A stretch of DNA of 64,000 bases from Spirosoma pollinicola (lineage in GTDB: Bacteria; Bacteroidota; Bacteroidia; Cytophagales; Spirosomataceae): contig NZ_CP025096.1 in assembly GCF_002831565.1 (NCBI RefSeq), positions 3,387,027-3,451,026 on the forward strand, in the 5' to 3' direction. A model generated the notes under the pieces. It was given only the letters and a program-made list of their open reading frames with translations, searched no databases and was not told where the DNA came from. Position numbers and translations under genes: made by a program. Below are positions 9,166-17,801 of the stretch, piece by piece (position 1 is the stretch's first letter; every line of letters starts with the position of its first letter).

Positions 9166-9705
9166 ATGCATCGCAAACCGTTACTCTCGTTACTTGAACA
9201 ACATGACGCTGCCGACGCCAATGAACAGGTAATGATACACCAAACGATTGAGTTTGTAAAAAAACATCCCGATTGCTTCGACCGATCTTTAGGTATAGGG
9301 CACATAACCGGCTCTGCCTGGATTGTTAGCCCTGATCGTGAGCAGGTGTTGCTTATCCACCACCGAAAACTCGACCGTTGGTTACAGCCGGGGGGGCACG
9401 CCGATGGCGATCCAGATGTAGCTGCGGTTGCTCTGCGTGAAGCCCGGGAAGAAACAGGATTAACCTCGTTAAGGTTGGTGAGCGATGCGATTTTCGATGT
9501 CGACATACACACAATTCCACTTCGCAAAGATGTTCCGGAACACCTGCATTATGATATTCGATTTTTGCTCGAAGCCGACCCTTTTGAGGAGTTCGGCGAT
9601 TCTGAAGAAATTACAAATATTCGATGGTTTTCATTAAATCAGGCAGAAAAATTAATAGATTCCGAGTCAATTGATAGAATGATCCGAAAAAATACGTATA
9701 ACTAG
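9166..9705 (+). CDS. Nudix hydrolase
   Basis: I chose the ATG at 9166 (179 residues); the frame extends to a TTG at 9103, but that would run into the DUF2911 start. The Nudix helix is clear: a Gly-Gly, then LREAREETGL (the REx2EExG core). The Glu usually found seven positions after the first Gly is Pro here, which is a variation. The N-terminal HITGSAWIVSP and HRKLDRWLQPGGH segments resemble the subgroup acting on nucleoside diphosphate derivatives. Substrate not predictable. Confidence 0.85.
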   Translation: MHRKPLLSLLEQHDAADANEQVMIHQTIEFVKKHPDCFDRSLGIGHITGSAWIVSPDREQVLLIHHRKLDRWLQPGGHADGDPDVAAVALREAREETGLTSLRLVSDAIFDVDIHTIPLRKDVPEHLHYDIRFLLEADPFEEFGDSEEITNIRWFSLNQAEKLIDSESIDRMIRKNTYN

Positions 9706-9749
9706 AAATGTAGTAGCTATTTTAATTGTTTTCTAATCTAGAAGCTTAG

Positions 9750-9757
9750 TAGCTTTG
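9750..9757 (+). promoter_or_regulatory. -7 box TAGCTTTG
   Basis: Matches TAnnTTTG and lies 28 bases before the ATG of the small secreted protein gene, supporting that start over the earlier TTG. Confidence 0.45.
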
Positions 9758-9784
9758 TTAGACAACAAGACCATAGAAATAGCC

Positions 9785-10186
9785 ATGAAATTAGTTGCAT
9801 TTTTGCTCGCTGGCATCAGCTTAACGGCGCTGTCGGAGCAAGCTTTCTCTCAGGATGACGGCGCGAAAAAACCGCTGAATAATCCCATGTACTCAAGCCA
9901 TAACTACAAGCATCCAACTATGGCTGCGGCTGCACGGCGGCAGGAGACAAAGGCAGGTATTACCGTTCAGCAACCCACGCCGGGCAATGCTCAATTAGCG
10001 AACTACAAAAACCAGATGCCTACCCGGCAGCCAGTAGGGGGCGTAACCGTCGATCATATGCCTTCGGGTAGCCTGGCCGATCGGAATTACAAAATTCAGC
10101 GCGTCAGTGAACCTACGCCAATAGTGGTTTCTGAAGACTATATCGTTAAGAAACGTCGGACTGACAATCAGACAATTGGTAATTAA
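9785..10186 (+). CDS. Small secreted protein of unknown function
   Basis: Starting at the ATG at 9785, the 133-residue product has a signal peptide (MKLVAFLLAGISLTALSEQAFSQ) with cleavage expected after the AFSQ. The mature part is polar, rich in Asn, Lys, Gln and Pro, with no Cys and no known domain. A promoter-like TAGCTTTG precedes it and a long hairpin follows it, so it appears to be a single-gene unit. Confidence 0.7.
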   Translation: MKLVAFLLAGISLTALSEQAFSQDDGAKKPLNNPMYSSHNYKHPTMAAAARRQETKAGITVQQPTPGNAQLANYKNQMPTRQPVGGVTVDHMPSGSLADRNYKIQRVSEPTPIVVSEDYIVKKRRTDNQTIGN

Positions 10187-10230
10187 TAAGAATGTTTACA
10201 AAGTCAAATATGTTACTCTTATACAGGATT

Positions 10231-10287
10231 AATCTTCGGGTGTACCGTTAATTTGTTAACACCAAATTGATGGTAAACCCGAAGATT
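10231..10287. terminator. Long stem-loop after the small secreted protein gene
   Basis: Outer arms aatcttcgggt and acccgaagatt are perfect 11-bp complements; inner arms taccgttaatttg and caaattgatggta continue the stem with few mismatches. It probably ends the upstream transcript; there is no strong T-run, so factor-assisted ending or RNA stabilisation is possible. Confidence 0.6.
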
Positions 10288-10308
10288 GGCCGTAAAATGA
10301 AGTAAATC

Positions 10309-10683
10309 ATGTCAAGTCATAGTCGATTACACAGTATTTTGTTTAATAAATGTCCCCGTTGTCAGCAGGGCGATTTCTTTGTCTCAAATAGTGCCTTCAG
10401 CCGCAATTTTGACAAGATGCATGATCACTGTCCGCATTGTGGGGAGAATTTCATGCCTGAGCCTGGTTTTTATTGGGCCTCTATGTTCGTGAGTTATGCA
10501 TTCTACACAATTTATGCCCTGATCACCTTTGCTGTTGTAGTAAAATGGCTGGATATTGATCTTGATTATTACCTGATCGGATTAGTGCCTACCTTAATCT
10601 TGTTAACACCTTACTTTTTTCGACTGGCTCGGCGGGTCTGGCTATCTATTTTTATTTCGCCTAAATCTGCCTCAAGTTTATAA
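10309..10683 (+). CDS. DUF983 membrane protein with zinc-ribbon
   Basis: A 124-residue protein with two CPxC pairs (CPRC at 15-18 and CPHC at 41-44) that can bind one metal ion, the sequence EPGFYWASMFVSYA (51-64) typical of DUF983, and two hydrophobic membrane segments (~55-80 and ~88-108). The function of the family is unknown; it is an inner-membrane protein. Confidence 0.9.
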   Translation: MSSHSRLHSILFNKCPRCQQGDFFVSNSAFSRNFDKMHDHCPHCGENFMPEPGFYWASMFVSYAFYTIYALITFAVVVKWLDIDLDYYLIGLVPTLILLTPYFFRLARRVWLSIFISPKSASSL

Positions 10684-10714
10684 GGTGTTTCGCATATATA
10701 CGATTAACTAATCT

Positions 10715-11620
10715 ATGCAGGTAAAAGTAGGAGTGGTTCAGGCAACGCCCGTGTTTTTTGATAGTGCCAAAACGATTGATAAACTGGAGGCATTAGCCAT
10801 CGATGGAGCCAGTAAAGGGTGCCAGTTCCTGCTTTTTCCAGAGTCATTTATTCCCGGTTATCCCCGGAAGTTTACGTTTGGAGCATCCATTGGTTTACGG
10901 ACAAATGCCGGACGGGAACTCTACAAAACGTACTGGCAAAACAGTCTTCAACTGCCCAGCCCTGAGTTAGCCCGGCTGGAGCATATTGCCCGGGATAACA
11001 ATGTTTATCTGGCCATTGGCATCACAGAACGAGATACCCTTAGCGGAAGTCTGTATTGCACCCTGATCTATATTTCGCCTATAGACGGGTATTTAGGAAA
11101 ACATCAGAAAATTAAGCCGACGGGCGTTGAACGGCTTGTTTGGGCAGATGGAACCGGGAAACATTCGTTAGGGGTGTTCGATACGGCGATTGGCCGGTTG
11201 GGGGGATTGATTTGTTGGGAGAACTACATGCCGCTGGCCCGGATGCGTATTTACCAACAGGCGCCCCAGATTTACCTGGCGCCAACGGCCGATGCCAGAG
11301 CCAGTTGGCCCTCCACACTTCAACACATTGCCTGCGAGGGGCGTTGCTTTGTCCTCGGCTGCAATCAATTCTTTACCCGGAGCGATTATCCCGAAGCCTA
11401 TCAGGAATTTCTTACCGATGATGATACCATACTTTGCCGGGGTGGTAGTGCTATCGTGTCACCACAGGGTGAATTTATGGCGGGTCCTTTGTGGGATGAG
11501 GAAGGGATTCTAATGGCTGAACTGGATCTGGACGAAGTTCTGAAAAGCAAGCTCGATTTCGATGTAATCGGTCATTATAGCCGTCCTGACTTATTTGATT
11601 TTAAGACAAGCACGCTCTGA
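10715..11620 (+). CDS. Nitrilase / carbon-nitrogen hydrolase
   Basis: The 301-residue protein has the catalytic triad of the family: Glu43 in FPESFIPGYP, Lys132 in KHQKIKPT and Cys167 in GGLICWENY. The CWENYMPL context and the 'KIKPTGVERLVWADG' stretch fit true nitrilases (branch 1) that turn organic nitriles into carboxylic acids plus ammonia, rather than amidases. It is cytoplasmic with no signal. It follows the DUF983 gene by 31 bases and may be cotranscribed with it. Substrate not predictable. Confidence 0.85.
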   Translation: MQVKVGVVQATPVFFDSAKTIDKLEALAIDGASKGCQFLLFPESFIPGYPRKFTFGASIGLRTNAGRELYKTYWQNSLQLPSPELARLEHIARDNNVYLAIGITERDTLSGSLYCTLIYISPIDGYLGKHQKIKPTGVERLVWADGTGKHSLGVFDTAIGRLGGLICWENYMPLARMRIYQQAPQIYLAPTADARASWPSTLQHIACEGRCFVLGCNQFFTRSDYPEAYQEFLTDDDTILCRGGSAIVSPQGEFMAGPLWDEEGILMAELDLDEVLKSKLDFDVIGHYSRPDLFDFKTSTL

Positions 11621-11666
11621 TCGACTGGCAAGTGATGGTTTCCGGCGTTGAAACAAACGGAAATAG

Positions 11667-13307
11667 CTAGAGCTTTACCACCTTAACCGTTCGCTTTTTA
11701 TCGCCTGATACAAGGGTCATAAAATACATGCCGGCCGATAAATTCAGGTTGGGTAATGTAAAGGCACTCAGGCCCGCCGATGTGTATGTATTTTGCCAGA
11801 TAACACGTCCGGTCATATTGGTGAGCGTAGCATCAAGCGGCACGTTCGCGTCAATTTCGCCCCATTGAACGCCAAGTTGCTGAGCATCCGTAAATGGATT
11901 TGGAAAGACGAGTAACTGCCCGAACGAATCGGCCAGGACAGATGCCCGCTCGAAATTTGGAATGCCATAGCCTAACTCACTATCCGGACTACCAAACTGA
12001 CTACCCGACCGGCGTAACGCTTCGGTGACCTGGGCGGCTGTGAGTCGGGGGTGAGCCTGCCAGAAACCAGCTGCTAGACCCGCCACCAAAGGCGTGGCGA
12101 ATGAAGTGCCGTTGCCTGATACCACCTGACCGCCCGGAGATCCGACAATCGTTCCCTGCCCGCGAGCCGCTAAATCGGGTTTCACGCGGCTATCGGCCGA
12201 AGGACCAAATGAACTGAATGAGGCCCGCTGTCCGGTTTGGGTAACGGCTCCAATGGCCAGCACGGATGCGGCATCGGAAGGCGCTGATAGATAGTGCCAC
12301 GCATCATTGCCTTCGTTGCCAGCCGCCACAACCACAACCATGCCAGTCTCTGTCGCAATTTGCGCGGCCCGGCTACAAAGTGCCGTTTTCCCGTCCATAT
12401 TTTGGTAGGTATAATTCGTCGTTGCATCATCGAACTGGGTGTAGCCCAGCGAGGAACTAATTACGTCGACACCGGCACTATCGGCATATTCGGCACCCAG
12501 AAGCCAGTTGGCTTCTTCGATCTGTTTTTCGGTTCCGGCATCTTCGGTACGGAGAAGAATAAACGACGCTTTGTAGGCCGTTCCATAAAGCTGCTTGTCG
12601 GCGGTGGCAGTGATGGCCGACAAGCAGGAAAGTCCATGCGAATCGTCTTCGTAAACACTCGCTTCTTTTTTGACAAAATCATAGGTTGCCAGAACCCGTT
12701 TCTCGTCGAAGACAGGTTTCAGAAAACTCACCTTATCGGCGTTCTGAAACCCTGCATCCAGCACGCCAATGAGCATCCCTTCGCCATGATAGCCCTGCTG
12801 GTGCATGATATCGGCCCCGAGTTGGGCAACCTGAACCTGCGAACTGCCATAATCAAGGGGTGCGTCGGATGTGGTGCCTGCCGTTGCAAATTTATTGATC
12901 GTCTTACTTTGCGATTCTGCGCCTAAGCGAGCGTTTGACAGCGATCTGCCAAACTCAAGCCCTTTTACGATGGGCAGTTTTTGAACGGCCGCGATGGTGG
13001 CGTCGGTCGCGTCAACGAGTACCGCATTGAGCCAGCGCGACGTATACCACACATTGGCACCTGCCTGTTTAAGTTGAGCGACATAAGTTGGATTAACAGG
13101 CAGATCGCGCTCCAGAATGCTGATTGCCTGCTTTTGCCGACGTAATATTGATCGTTGCGACAGAAACTGCTCCGGGCGATTCAGGCTATACGGCGAATTG
13201 GCTTTGTCGCGCAGCAGAACCAGATATTTGCGCGTTGACTGGCCAAAACTTTGAAGTTGACAGACTACCAGCAACACAAAAAGCCAACTCACTTTACTCC
13301 TTCCCAT
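11667..13307 (-). CDS. Secreted subtilisin-like (S8) protease with T9SS sorting domain
   Basis: A 546-residue protein with a signal peptide (ending SFGQ), a prodomain, and a complete S8 triad: Asp184 (GVLDAGF), His224 (DDSHGLSCLS) and Ser402 (GNGTSFATP). Asn331 of AAGNEG serves the oxyanion hole. The last ~80 residues (from LLVFPNPFTD to the end) form a type A C-terminal sorting domain, ending LSAGMYFMTLVSGDKKRTVKVVKL-like with the usual Lys-rich strand. It should be exported by Sec and then released or surface-anchored by the type IX system. Its start overlaps the end of the upstream lipoprotein gene by 14 bases, implying coupled translation. Confidence 0.92.
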   Translation of the reverse strand: MGRSKVSWLFVLLVVCQLQSFGQSTRKYLVLLRDKANSPYSLNRPEQFLSQRSILRRQKQAISILERDLPVNPTYVAQLKQAGANVWYTSRWLNAVLVDATDATIAAVQKLPIVKGLEFGRSLSNARLGAESQSKTINKFATAGTTSDAPLDYGSSQVQVAQLGADIMHQQGYHGEGMLIGVLDAGFQNADKVSFLKPVFDEKRVLATYDFVKKEASVYEDDSHGLSCLSAITATADKQLYGTAYKASFILLRTEDAGTEKQIEEANWLLGAEYADSAGVDVISSSLGYTQFDDATTNYTYQNMDGKTALCSRAAQIATETGMVVVVAAGNEGNDAWHYLSAPSDAASVLAIGAVTQTGQRASFSSFGPSADSRVKPDLAARGQGTIVGSPGGQVVSGNGTSFATPLVAGLAAGFWQAHPRLTAAQVTEALRRSGSQFGSPDSELGYGIPNFERASVLADSFGQLLVFPNPFTDAQQLGVQWGEIDANVPLDATLTNMTGRVIWQNTYTSAGLSAFTLPNLNLSAGMYFMTLVSGDKKRTVKVVKL

Positions 13308-14004
13308 ATGTCTTTATGCGATAAATTTGTCGAGTGCCATAATCAATCTGGTTCTTCCCAACACAAGTCTGTAAAGCAGTACAGAATTGCAGCGAAGTTC
13401 GTTCTTTATAAATTAAACCGACTTCTCTGGCATAAACAGCCAGGCGTTTCTCCTGCGAAACAAGGGTTGAATCGTCCTGAGCAACAACCGTAGCCGTTTC
13501 GTTGAACAGCTTGGTCAATACGCGAAAAGGCTGGTCTACGTTGCGTGCTTCATACATTTCCACATCGTATGAATTATGCCGGTTGCCGTTCCAGCGCAAC
13601 CCGTTGCTTATCGGAATAAGTAAACTAACGACATCCTGACTGTTTTCGGTACGTATGGCTTCATTTGTGACCAATCGGGCCGACCAGAGAGAATCCGCCT
13701 GCCAGGGTTGGTCAGCAGTGGCTCGGCGGTAGCGCCGTAGTGGAAAAGCTGTTTGTCCGGTTACGTCGGTATACGCAACTCCAGTTACTTCTTTAAGTTG
13801 ATACGATCGCTGAACTGGCTCCGTATGAAGGACGTATAAATTCTCCTGAACCTCATAAATAATGTAACGGCCGGTTTCCAGTGGAAAATAGTTCTGATCT
13901 GGCGTTACTGGCAATTCATTTGGTAAGCGGCAGCCCGATAGAACGGAGCAAAGAGCCAGAAGCACAATACAACCAGCAAGCACTTGCCTATCGTTTATCC
14001 TCAT
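13294..14004 (-). CDS. Hypothetical lipoprotein
   Basis: The ATG at 14004 (rather than the longer frame from 14058) gives a clean lipoprotein signal: MRINDRQVLAGCIVLLALCSVLSGC, lipobox LSGC. The 236-residue mature protein is soluble, rich in Tyr and Thr, with strand-like segments such as YIIYEVQENLYVLHTEPV; no family recognised. It overlaps the following T9SS protease gene by 14 bases and sits 4 bases after the membrane-protein gene, so all three are probably one operon. It may help surface handling of the protease; that is inference. Confidence 0.75.
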   Translation of the reverse strand: MRINDRQVLAGCIVLLALCSVLSGCRLPNELPVTPDQNYFPLETGRYIIYEVQENLYVLHTEPVQRSYQLKEVTGVAYTDVTGQTAFPLRRYRRATADQPWQADSLWSARLVTNEAIRTENSQDVVSLLIPISNGLRWNGNRHNSYDVEMYEARNVDQPFRVLTKLFNETATVVAQDDSTLVSQEKRLAVYAREVGLIYKERTSLQFCTALQTCVGKNQIDYGTRQIYRIKTYGKE

Positions 14005-14008
14005 TTTC

Positions 14009-14512
14009 TCAAAAAATACGATTCCAGGCAAATCGAATAACCAGGAGTAGTGCCACAAAGCCTACCACAATATAGGTGAAGGGGACGTAGGTTATGGCGT
14101 AAATTCGGGTGCGGTCAATAAACCACATAATCCCCATTATAGCCGCTATCAGGGTAAGAAAGCTCGACAGTTTCCCAAACCCCGGAATATAATTGAAGGG
14201 CAGTTTGCGCCGAATCAGCATCAGGGTTGCAATCATTGTTAAGATGGGCAGTACCTGCAAGGCAAGGTTCATATCCCAAATGCTTTGACGTTCAAATAGA
14301 AACAAATAAATATTCAGCGTAAACGCGAAAATGCCGGGTATGCAGGCTAGATAAACCAGAACTGCATACACGTACCGCCACTTCCAAATGTCTTCGGCGG
14401 TTTCTCCCGACCATAGATTTATTAAAAAAGCTCCTGTCGGTATGGCCGACAGGAGCAAAAATAGTAATAGAGGCTGGCCCGACAGGGCCTCAAATACATC
14501 ACGAAGCGTCAT
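14009..14512 (-). CDS. Hypothetical integral membrane protein
   Basis: A 167-residue protein with four or five predicted membrane helices (around LLLFLLLSAIPTGAFLIN, YVYAVLVYLACIPGIFAF, LPILTMIATLMLI, LSSFLTLIAAIMGIMWFI and FTYIVVGFVALLLVI). No soluble domain and no recognised family. It stands between the ASKHA-like gene and the lipoprotein gene, same strand, with short spacing. Confidence 0.7.
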   Translation of the reverse strand: MTLRDVFEALSGQPLLLFLLLSAIPTGAFLINLWSGETAEDIWKWRYVYAVLVYLACIPGIFAFTLNIYLFLFERQSIWDMNLALQVLPILTMIATLMLIRRKLPFNYIPGFGKLSSFLTLIAAIMGIMWFIDRTRIYAITYVPFTYIVVGFVALLLVIRFAWNRIF

Positions 14513-14569
14513 AAGGTGGGAGTTAAGCAGTATGTTGACAACTTACTACTTACAAGTAACTATTTAAAA

Positions 14570-15616
14570 CTATTTCAATGTCAACAGATAACCAATTGTA
14601 AAATTGGCATCCCAGTCGAAAACGAATTGATTGCAACCCGTTGCGTCGGCAATGGATTTGTAAATGTTCAAGCCCGCTTTCGATTTAGCGTTTTCCAATT
14701 TATAGGCCGATGGAGCATCCAGGACAGTATAGCGCTCTTTCCCTTTTCGAACCGACTTGGCTAACTCAAACGGAACACCACCGATGATAAAACACGTCTT
14801 GCGATGGTCGGTTGGCACTTGTTTCGCTTTAGCCTGTACTTCCGAAGCAACGGCCTCGTCGCTGGTGTTATTTTGAAAGTATTTTGCTCCATACGTCTCC
14901 AGCGCTTTTGTTGCGCCACCTTCTTTCCACGAGATTTTAGTGTTGCCGGAACCAATATCGACAACGAATGAATTGTCGTAAAAATCAGTAGGCAGCACAG
15001 CTCTCAAGGCGAGTGAACCTTCCTGTTCCGGTGTAACTGTGTTAACAACGTAGTTCAGTGACTTAAGCACTTTTACGATTTTCGGCGTCCCTTCGGCCTT
15101 CACAGCGCCCGAACTAACCACAAATTGAATATCACGGCCACCTACACCAAAATCGAGCATTTTGCCGATGTAGCTTTTAAGGCCGGTACGGATATCCTCA
15201 TCAGTAGCCATGTTCTCCATGACAAGACTGTTATTGAACTCCGCTTTTTCAAGTTTCCAGTGTTTCTGGTCGTCAATGCGCACAATGAATGAGTTAAACC
15301 CGCTGGCACCCAACTCAACCACGCCTTTTAGTTTACCATTTTGGGGTTCTGGTGCCGTGTAAGTAAAGGCCTGACCGGGTTGGTCGGTCGCTGTGCTTTC
15401 CGAGGAACCAGATGACGATGCGCTACTTTCCTCTACGGCTCCTTCAGCCGTTTTGTCGTCAGCTCGGGGCAGAGTTCCCGATTCGGTATATTCTTTGTCT
15501 TTGGGCGCTAGTTTGCGCAGGGCTTCATTACCGCCAAAATAACGGAAAGCGAAGAAAGCAGCGGCCAGAATAAGGGCCGTTATGAGTAGCCGACCGGCCA
15601 CGGTTAAGCGTTGCAT
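14570..15616 (-). CDS. Membrane-anchored ASKHA / Ppx-GppA-like protein
   Basis: A 348-residue protein with one N-terminal membrane segment (LLITALILAAAFFAFRYF, 10-27), a Ser/Thr/Asp-rich linker (~35-85), then an actin-like ATPase fold signature: GVVELGASGFNSFIVRID (phosphate-1-like), FVVDIGSGNTKISW (phosphate-2-like) and CFIIGGVPF (adenosine-like). The order and spacing recall Ppx/GppA phosphatases, but I cannot assign the reaction, and the extracytoplasmic placement after a single N-terminal helix would be unusual for an ATP-using enzyme. It is third in a minus-strand run after two coiled-coil proteins. Confidence 0.65.
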   Translation of the reverse strand: MQRLTVAGRLLITALILAAAFFAFRYFGGNEALRKLAPKDKEYTESGTLPRADDKTAEGAVEESSASSSGSSESTATDQPGQAFTYTAPEPQNGKLKGVVELGASGFNSFIVRIDDQKHWKLEKAEFNNSLVMENMATDEDIRTGLKSYIGKMLDFGVGGRDIQFVVSSGAVKAEGTPKIVKVLKSLNYVVNTVTPEQEGSLALRAVLPTDFYDNSFVVDIGSGNTKISWKEGGATKALETYGAKYFQNNTSDEAVASEVQAKAKQVPTDHRKTCFIIGGVPFELAKSVRKGKERYTVLDAPSAYKLENAKSKAGLNIYKSIADATGCNQFVFDWDANFTIGYLLTLK

Positions 15617-15632
15617 AATGTAAAGAGTGAAA

Positions 15633-15722
15633 GAGTGAAAGAATGAATGAGCGAAAGAGTGAAAACATGAATGAGGGATTGGCGTTCAGAAATTTCACTC
15701 ATTCGCTCTTTCACTCATTCGC
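15633..15722. repeat. Palindrome built from gaaagag/tgaatga words (second copy)
   Basis: Arms 15633-15664 and 15693-15722 pair through repeated words gagtgaaaga, atgaatgag and cgaaagagtg. The same vocabulary makes the palindrome at 7204-7296. It lies between the ASKHA-like gene and the membrane coiled-coil gene and overlaps neither start codon. Confidence 0.7.
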
Positions 15723-15724
15723 TT

Positions 15725-16738
15725 TTAATCGAGCAGATTCTTATACCCGGCATCCTTTTGAGGGGCAGGGCCGAGGTTAATGGTTTGGGCCGGAGCATCC
15801 AGTTGAACCATCTTAAATTCGCCTTTATTGTAAGCATCGAGTAAAGCTTCACCTTTGTCGGAGAGGATACCGTTCTGAATATCGACACCGTTGATAAAGT
15901 CCATCGACAAGTCCATCGCGCGTTTCATTTCGCCAAGTTTCATGCTCATATCGTCCTGAATGTATTCCATCGACTGGTCGAAGTAAAACTTCTTGTCGGG
16001 GTCACCTTTAAAGATGCTGACAGCCGTTTTGAGCGCGTTGGAGCTATCTTTAACGATCTGATACTCGGTCTCTTTAAGCCGGACTTTGATTTCCGTTTCC
16101 TTGATGATGTAGTCGGCACTCTGGTTTACTTTCTCCATGAAGGCCAGTACATTCTTCATGTTCCGCTGAAGGGGCAGCAGTTTCTCGTTCATTTCCTGCA
16201 AGCCTGCACCCTCAATGGTCGCCAGTTGAGCCGTTTCACGCATGCCGGGCTTCTCGATCAGTGAATTAGCTTTGTTTGCTTCGGCAAATTTCTGCTTGAT
16301 CGAGTCGTTATTTTCGTTGATCTTTTTGTTTAGCTTTACCAGCTGCCCCGCCAGAATATTGATCTGCCCCTGCATCTTCTCCCGCTTTTCCTTCAAATCA
16401 TCAATGTAGATTTTCATGATGGCAATCGGATTCAACTGGATCACGGTGCCGGTCAGACTACGCATGAGTGACTTAAAGAGGAAGAACACGGCGGTTCGAA
16501 CGTCTTTGCTCGTAAAGAGAAAGATCAGGACACCCAGAGCTCCCAGCAGGAGCGACAGTTCGAGAATATTGGACGTGGCGCGAATCAGGAATTCAAGAAT
16601 TCGGTTAAAGTACACCAGGCCCAGTCCTGCTACACCGGCCATCACAATCATACCCAGAACACCTTCGGGGCGGCTCCAGAACGAACGTTTCTCCACGTCT
16701 GTACTGCCGCCAAGTTTTGAAAAATCGGGAGTTGCCAT
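15725..16738 (-). CDS. Membrane protein with long coiled coil
   Basis: The 337-residue protein has two adjacent membrane helices (~27-45 and ~55-80) followed by a long charged helical region (DDLKEKREKMQGQINILAGQ onward, ~110-270) with heptad character. This is reminiscent of PspA-like or TelA-like membrane-stress proteins, without enough similarity to name it. The tail is short and disordered. It lies between a second coiled-coil gene and the ASKHA-like gene; the three may act together at the inner membrane. Function unknown. Confidence 0.7.
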   Translation of the reverse strand: MATPDFSKLGGSTDVEKRSFWSRPEGVLGMIVMAGVAGLGLVYFNRILEFLIRATSNILELSLLLGALGVLIFLFTSKDVRTAVFFLFKSLMRSLTGTVIQLNPIAIMKIYIDDLKEKREKMQGQINILAGQLVKLNKKINENNDSIKQKFAEANKANSLIEKPGMRETAQLATIEGAGLQEMNEKLLPLQRNMKNVLAFMEKVNQSADYIIKETEIKVRLKETEYQIVKDSSNALKTAVSIFKGDPDKKFYFDQSMEYIQDDMSMKLGEMKRAMDLSMDFINGVDIQNGILSDKGEALLDAYNKGEFKMVQLDAPAQTINLGPAPQKDAGYKNLLD

Positions 16739-16771
16739 GTAAGGATTTTTGATTTACGAATTACTATTTAC

Positions 16772-16850
16772 GATTTATAAAATGCTTGAATTAGACTTAT
16801 TGACTAGCAGATCAGGCGATCATAATCACATAATTCAAGCATTGTAAATC
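16772..16850. repeat. Imperfect palindrome between two coiled-coil genes
   Basis: Left arm 16772-16793 (around aaaatgcttgaatta) pairs with right arm 16831-16850 (around taattcaagcatt). Short gatttacga words are repeated on the left side. It fills most of the 16739-16848 gap. Confidence 0.55.
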
Positions 16851-17574
16851 ATTTAAGGTACTGAGCCATTTTGGCGATATCACGTTTGATCTGGTCGGCA
16901 AAGTGTGCGAAAGTCGATTCGTAATTTTGCCGGTTCTGCGAAATCTTCGCGCTTTGATCTGTGATCTCGCCAGTAATAGCGGTTAATCGGGTCGAGTTGG
17001 CGTCGATCTGTTTCTGAATGTCAATTAACTGTTTTGCCAGCGTATCGTTTTCGGCTTGTAACCGCTTTTGTTCATTCTGCAAGCCACCAACACGTTCGGT
17101 CAAAGCCGCATCCACACTCTTCCCAAACCCGTCCCGGTCCTTGTTCAGAGCTGCAATATACCCATTCGCCGTGTTTGTCAAAATAGTTACATCCGAGGCC
17201 CCGCCAAGCGCTTTGAAACTTGCCCAGGCCGCCTGAAACTGTTTGTCTTCGGGTAGACCGAGATTACTGAGGCTACGGAGCGTTTCGCGAAACTCGAAAT
17301 AGTCGGGGCCAGGTGGATTATTTTGCGCCAGTACATTGGCTAAATGTTCGGCAAACTTCGAGTCAACCGTTCCCGTTGAGTCAGCTGCCGATCCAACCGG
17401 AGCAGTAGTCTGGACTGGACCAGGTGAACTCGGATTAGACAATGGGACCGAAGGCCGGGGTGCGGCCGGAGCCGATGCTGCCGCCGGAGGTGTGCCTGTT
17501 GCGGTTCCTGGCTCATCTTCTTTAACAAAGAAGCTCAGGATTTTACGGCCAATTGATTTGTCAGGTTCTGGCAT
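16849..17574 (-). CDS. Coiled-coil protein with Pro/Ala-rich N-terminal linker
   Basis: I use the ATG at 17574 (241 residues); the longer frame needs a GTG at 17598. A short conserved-looking head (MPEPDKSIGRKILSFFVKED) is followed by a Pro/Ala/Ser-rich linker (~25-75), a helical domain (~80-150), and a coiled coil (RLQAENDTLAKQLIDIQKQI, ~170-230). It has no signal or membrane segment. It is first in the run that contains the membrane coiled-coil and ASKHA-like genes. Function unknown. Confidence 0.7.
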   Translation of the reverse strand: MPEPDKSIGRKILSFFVKEDEPGTATGTPPAAASAPAAPRPSVPLSNPSSPGPVQTTAPVGSAADSTGTVDSKFAEHLANVLAQNNPPGPDYFEFRETLRSLSNLGLPEDKQFQAAWASFKALGGASDVTILTNTANGYIAALNKDRDGFGKSVDAALTERVGGLQNEQKRLQAENDTLAKQLIDIQKQIDANSTRLTAITGEITDQSAKISQNRQNYESTFAHFADQIKRDIAKMAQYLK

Positions 17575-17801
17575 GTTTATTTGTCGTTTCGTGGTCACTC
17601 ATTTGTTGGGATGCCCTGTGTTGGGAGCTTCCCTGTGGTGAAGGACTGGACAATGTTACGAGGTTCCTGTCAATCACACAATATCAGATTTGGCCGAACG
17701 GTTGCGGGACTTGACAAATTGCTACAGGGAATGACGGTTTTCGACTTACGGCAACGTGTGACGTCAGTTTTGAGAAAATGAAACTCGCGTAAAAACTAGA
17801 A

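Noticed and set aside
12294..12926. Long plus-strand ORF opposite the T9SS subtilase
   Set aside because: Lies entirely inside a strongly supported minus-strand gene; sequence looks like an antisense frame.
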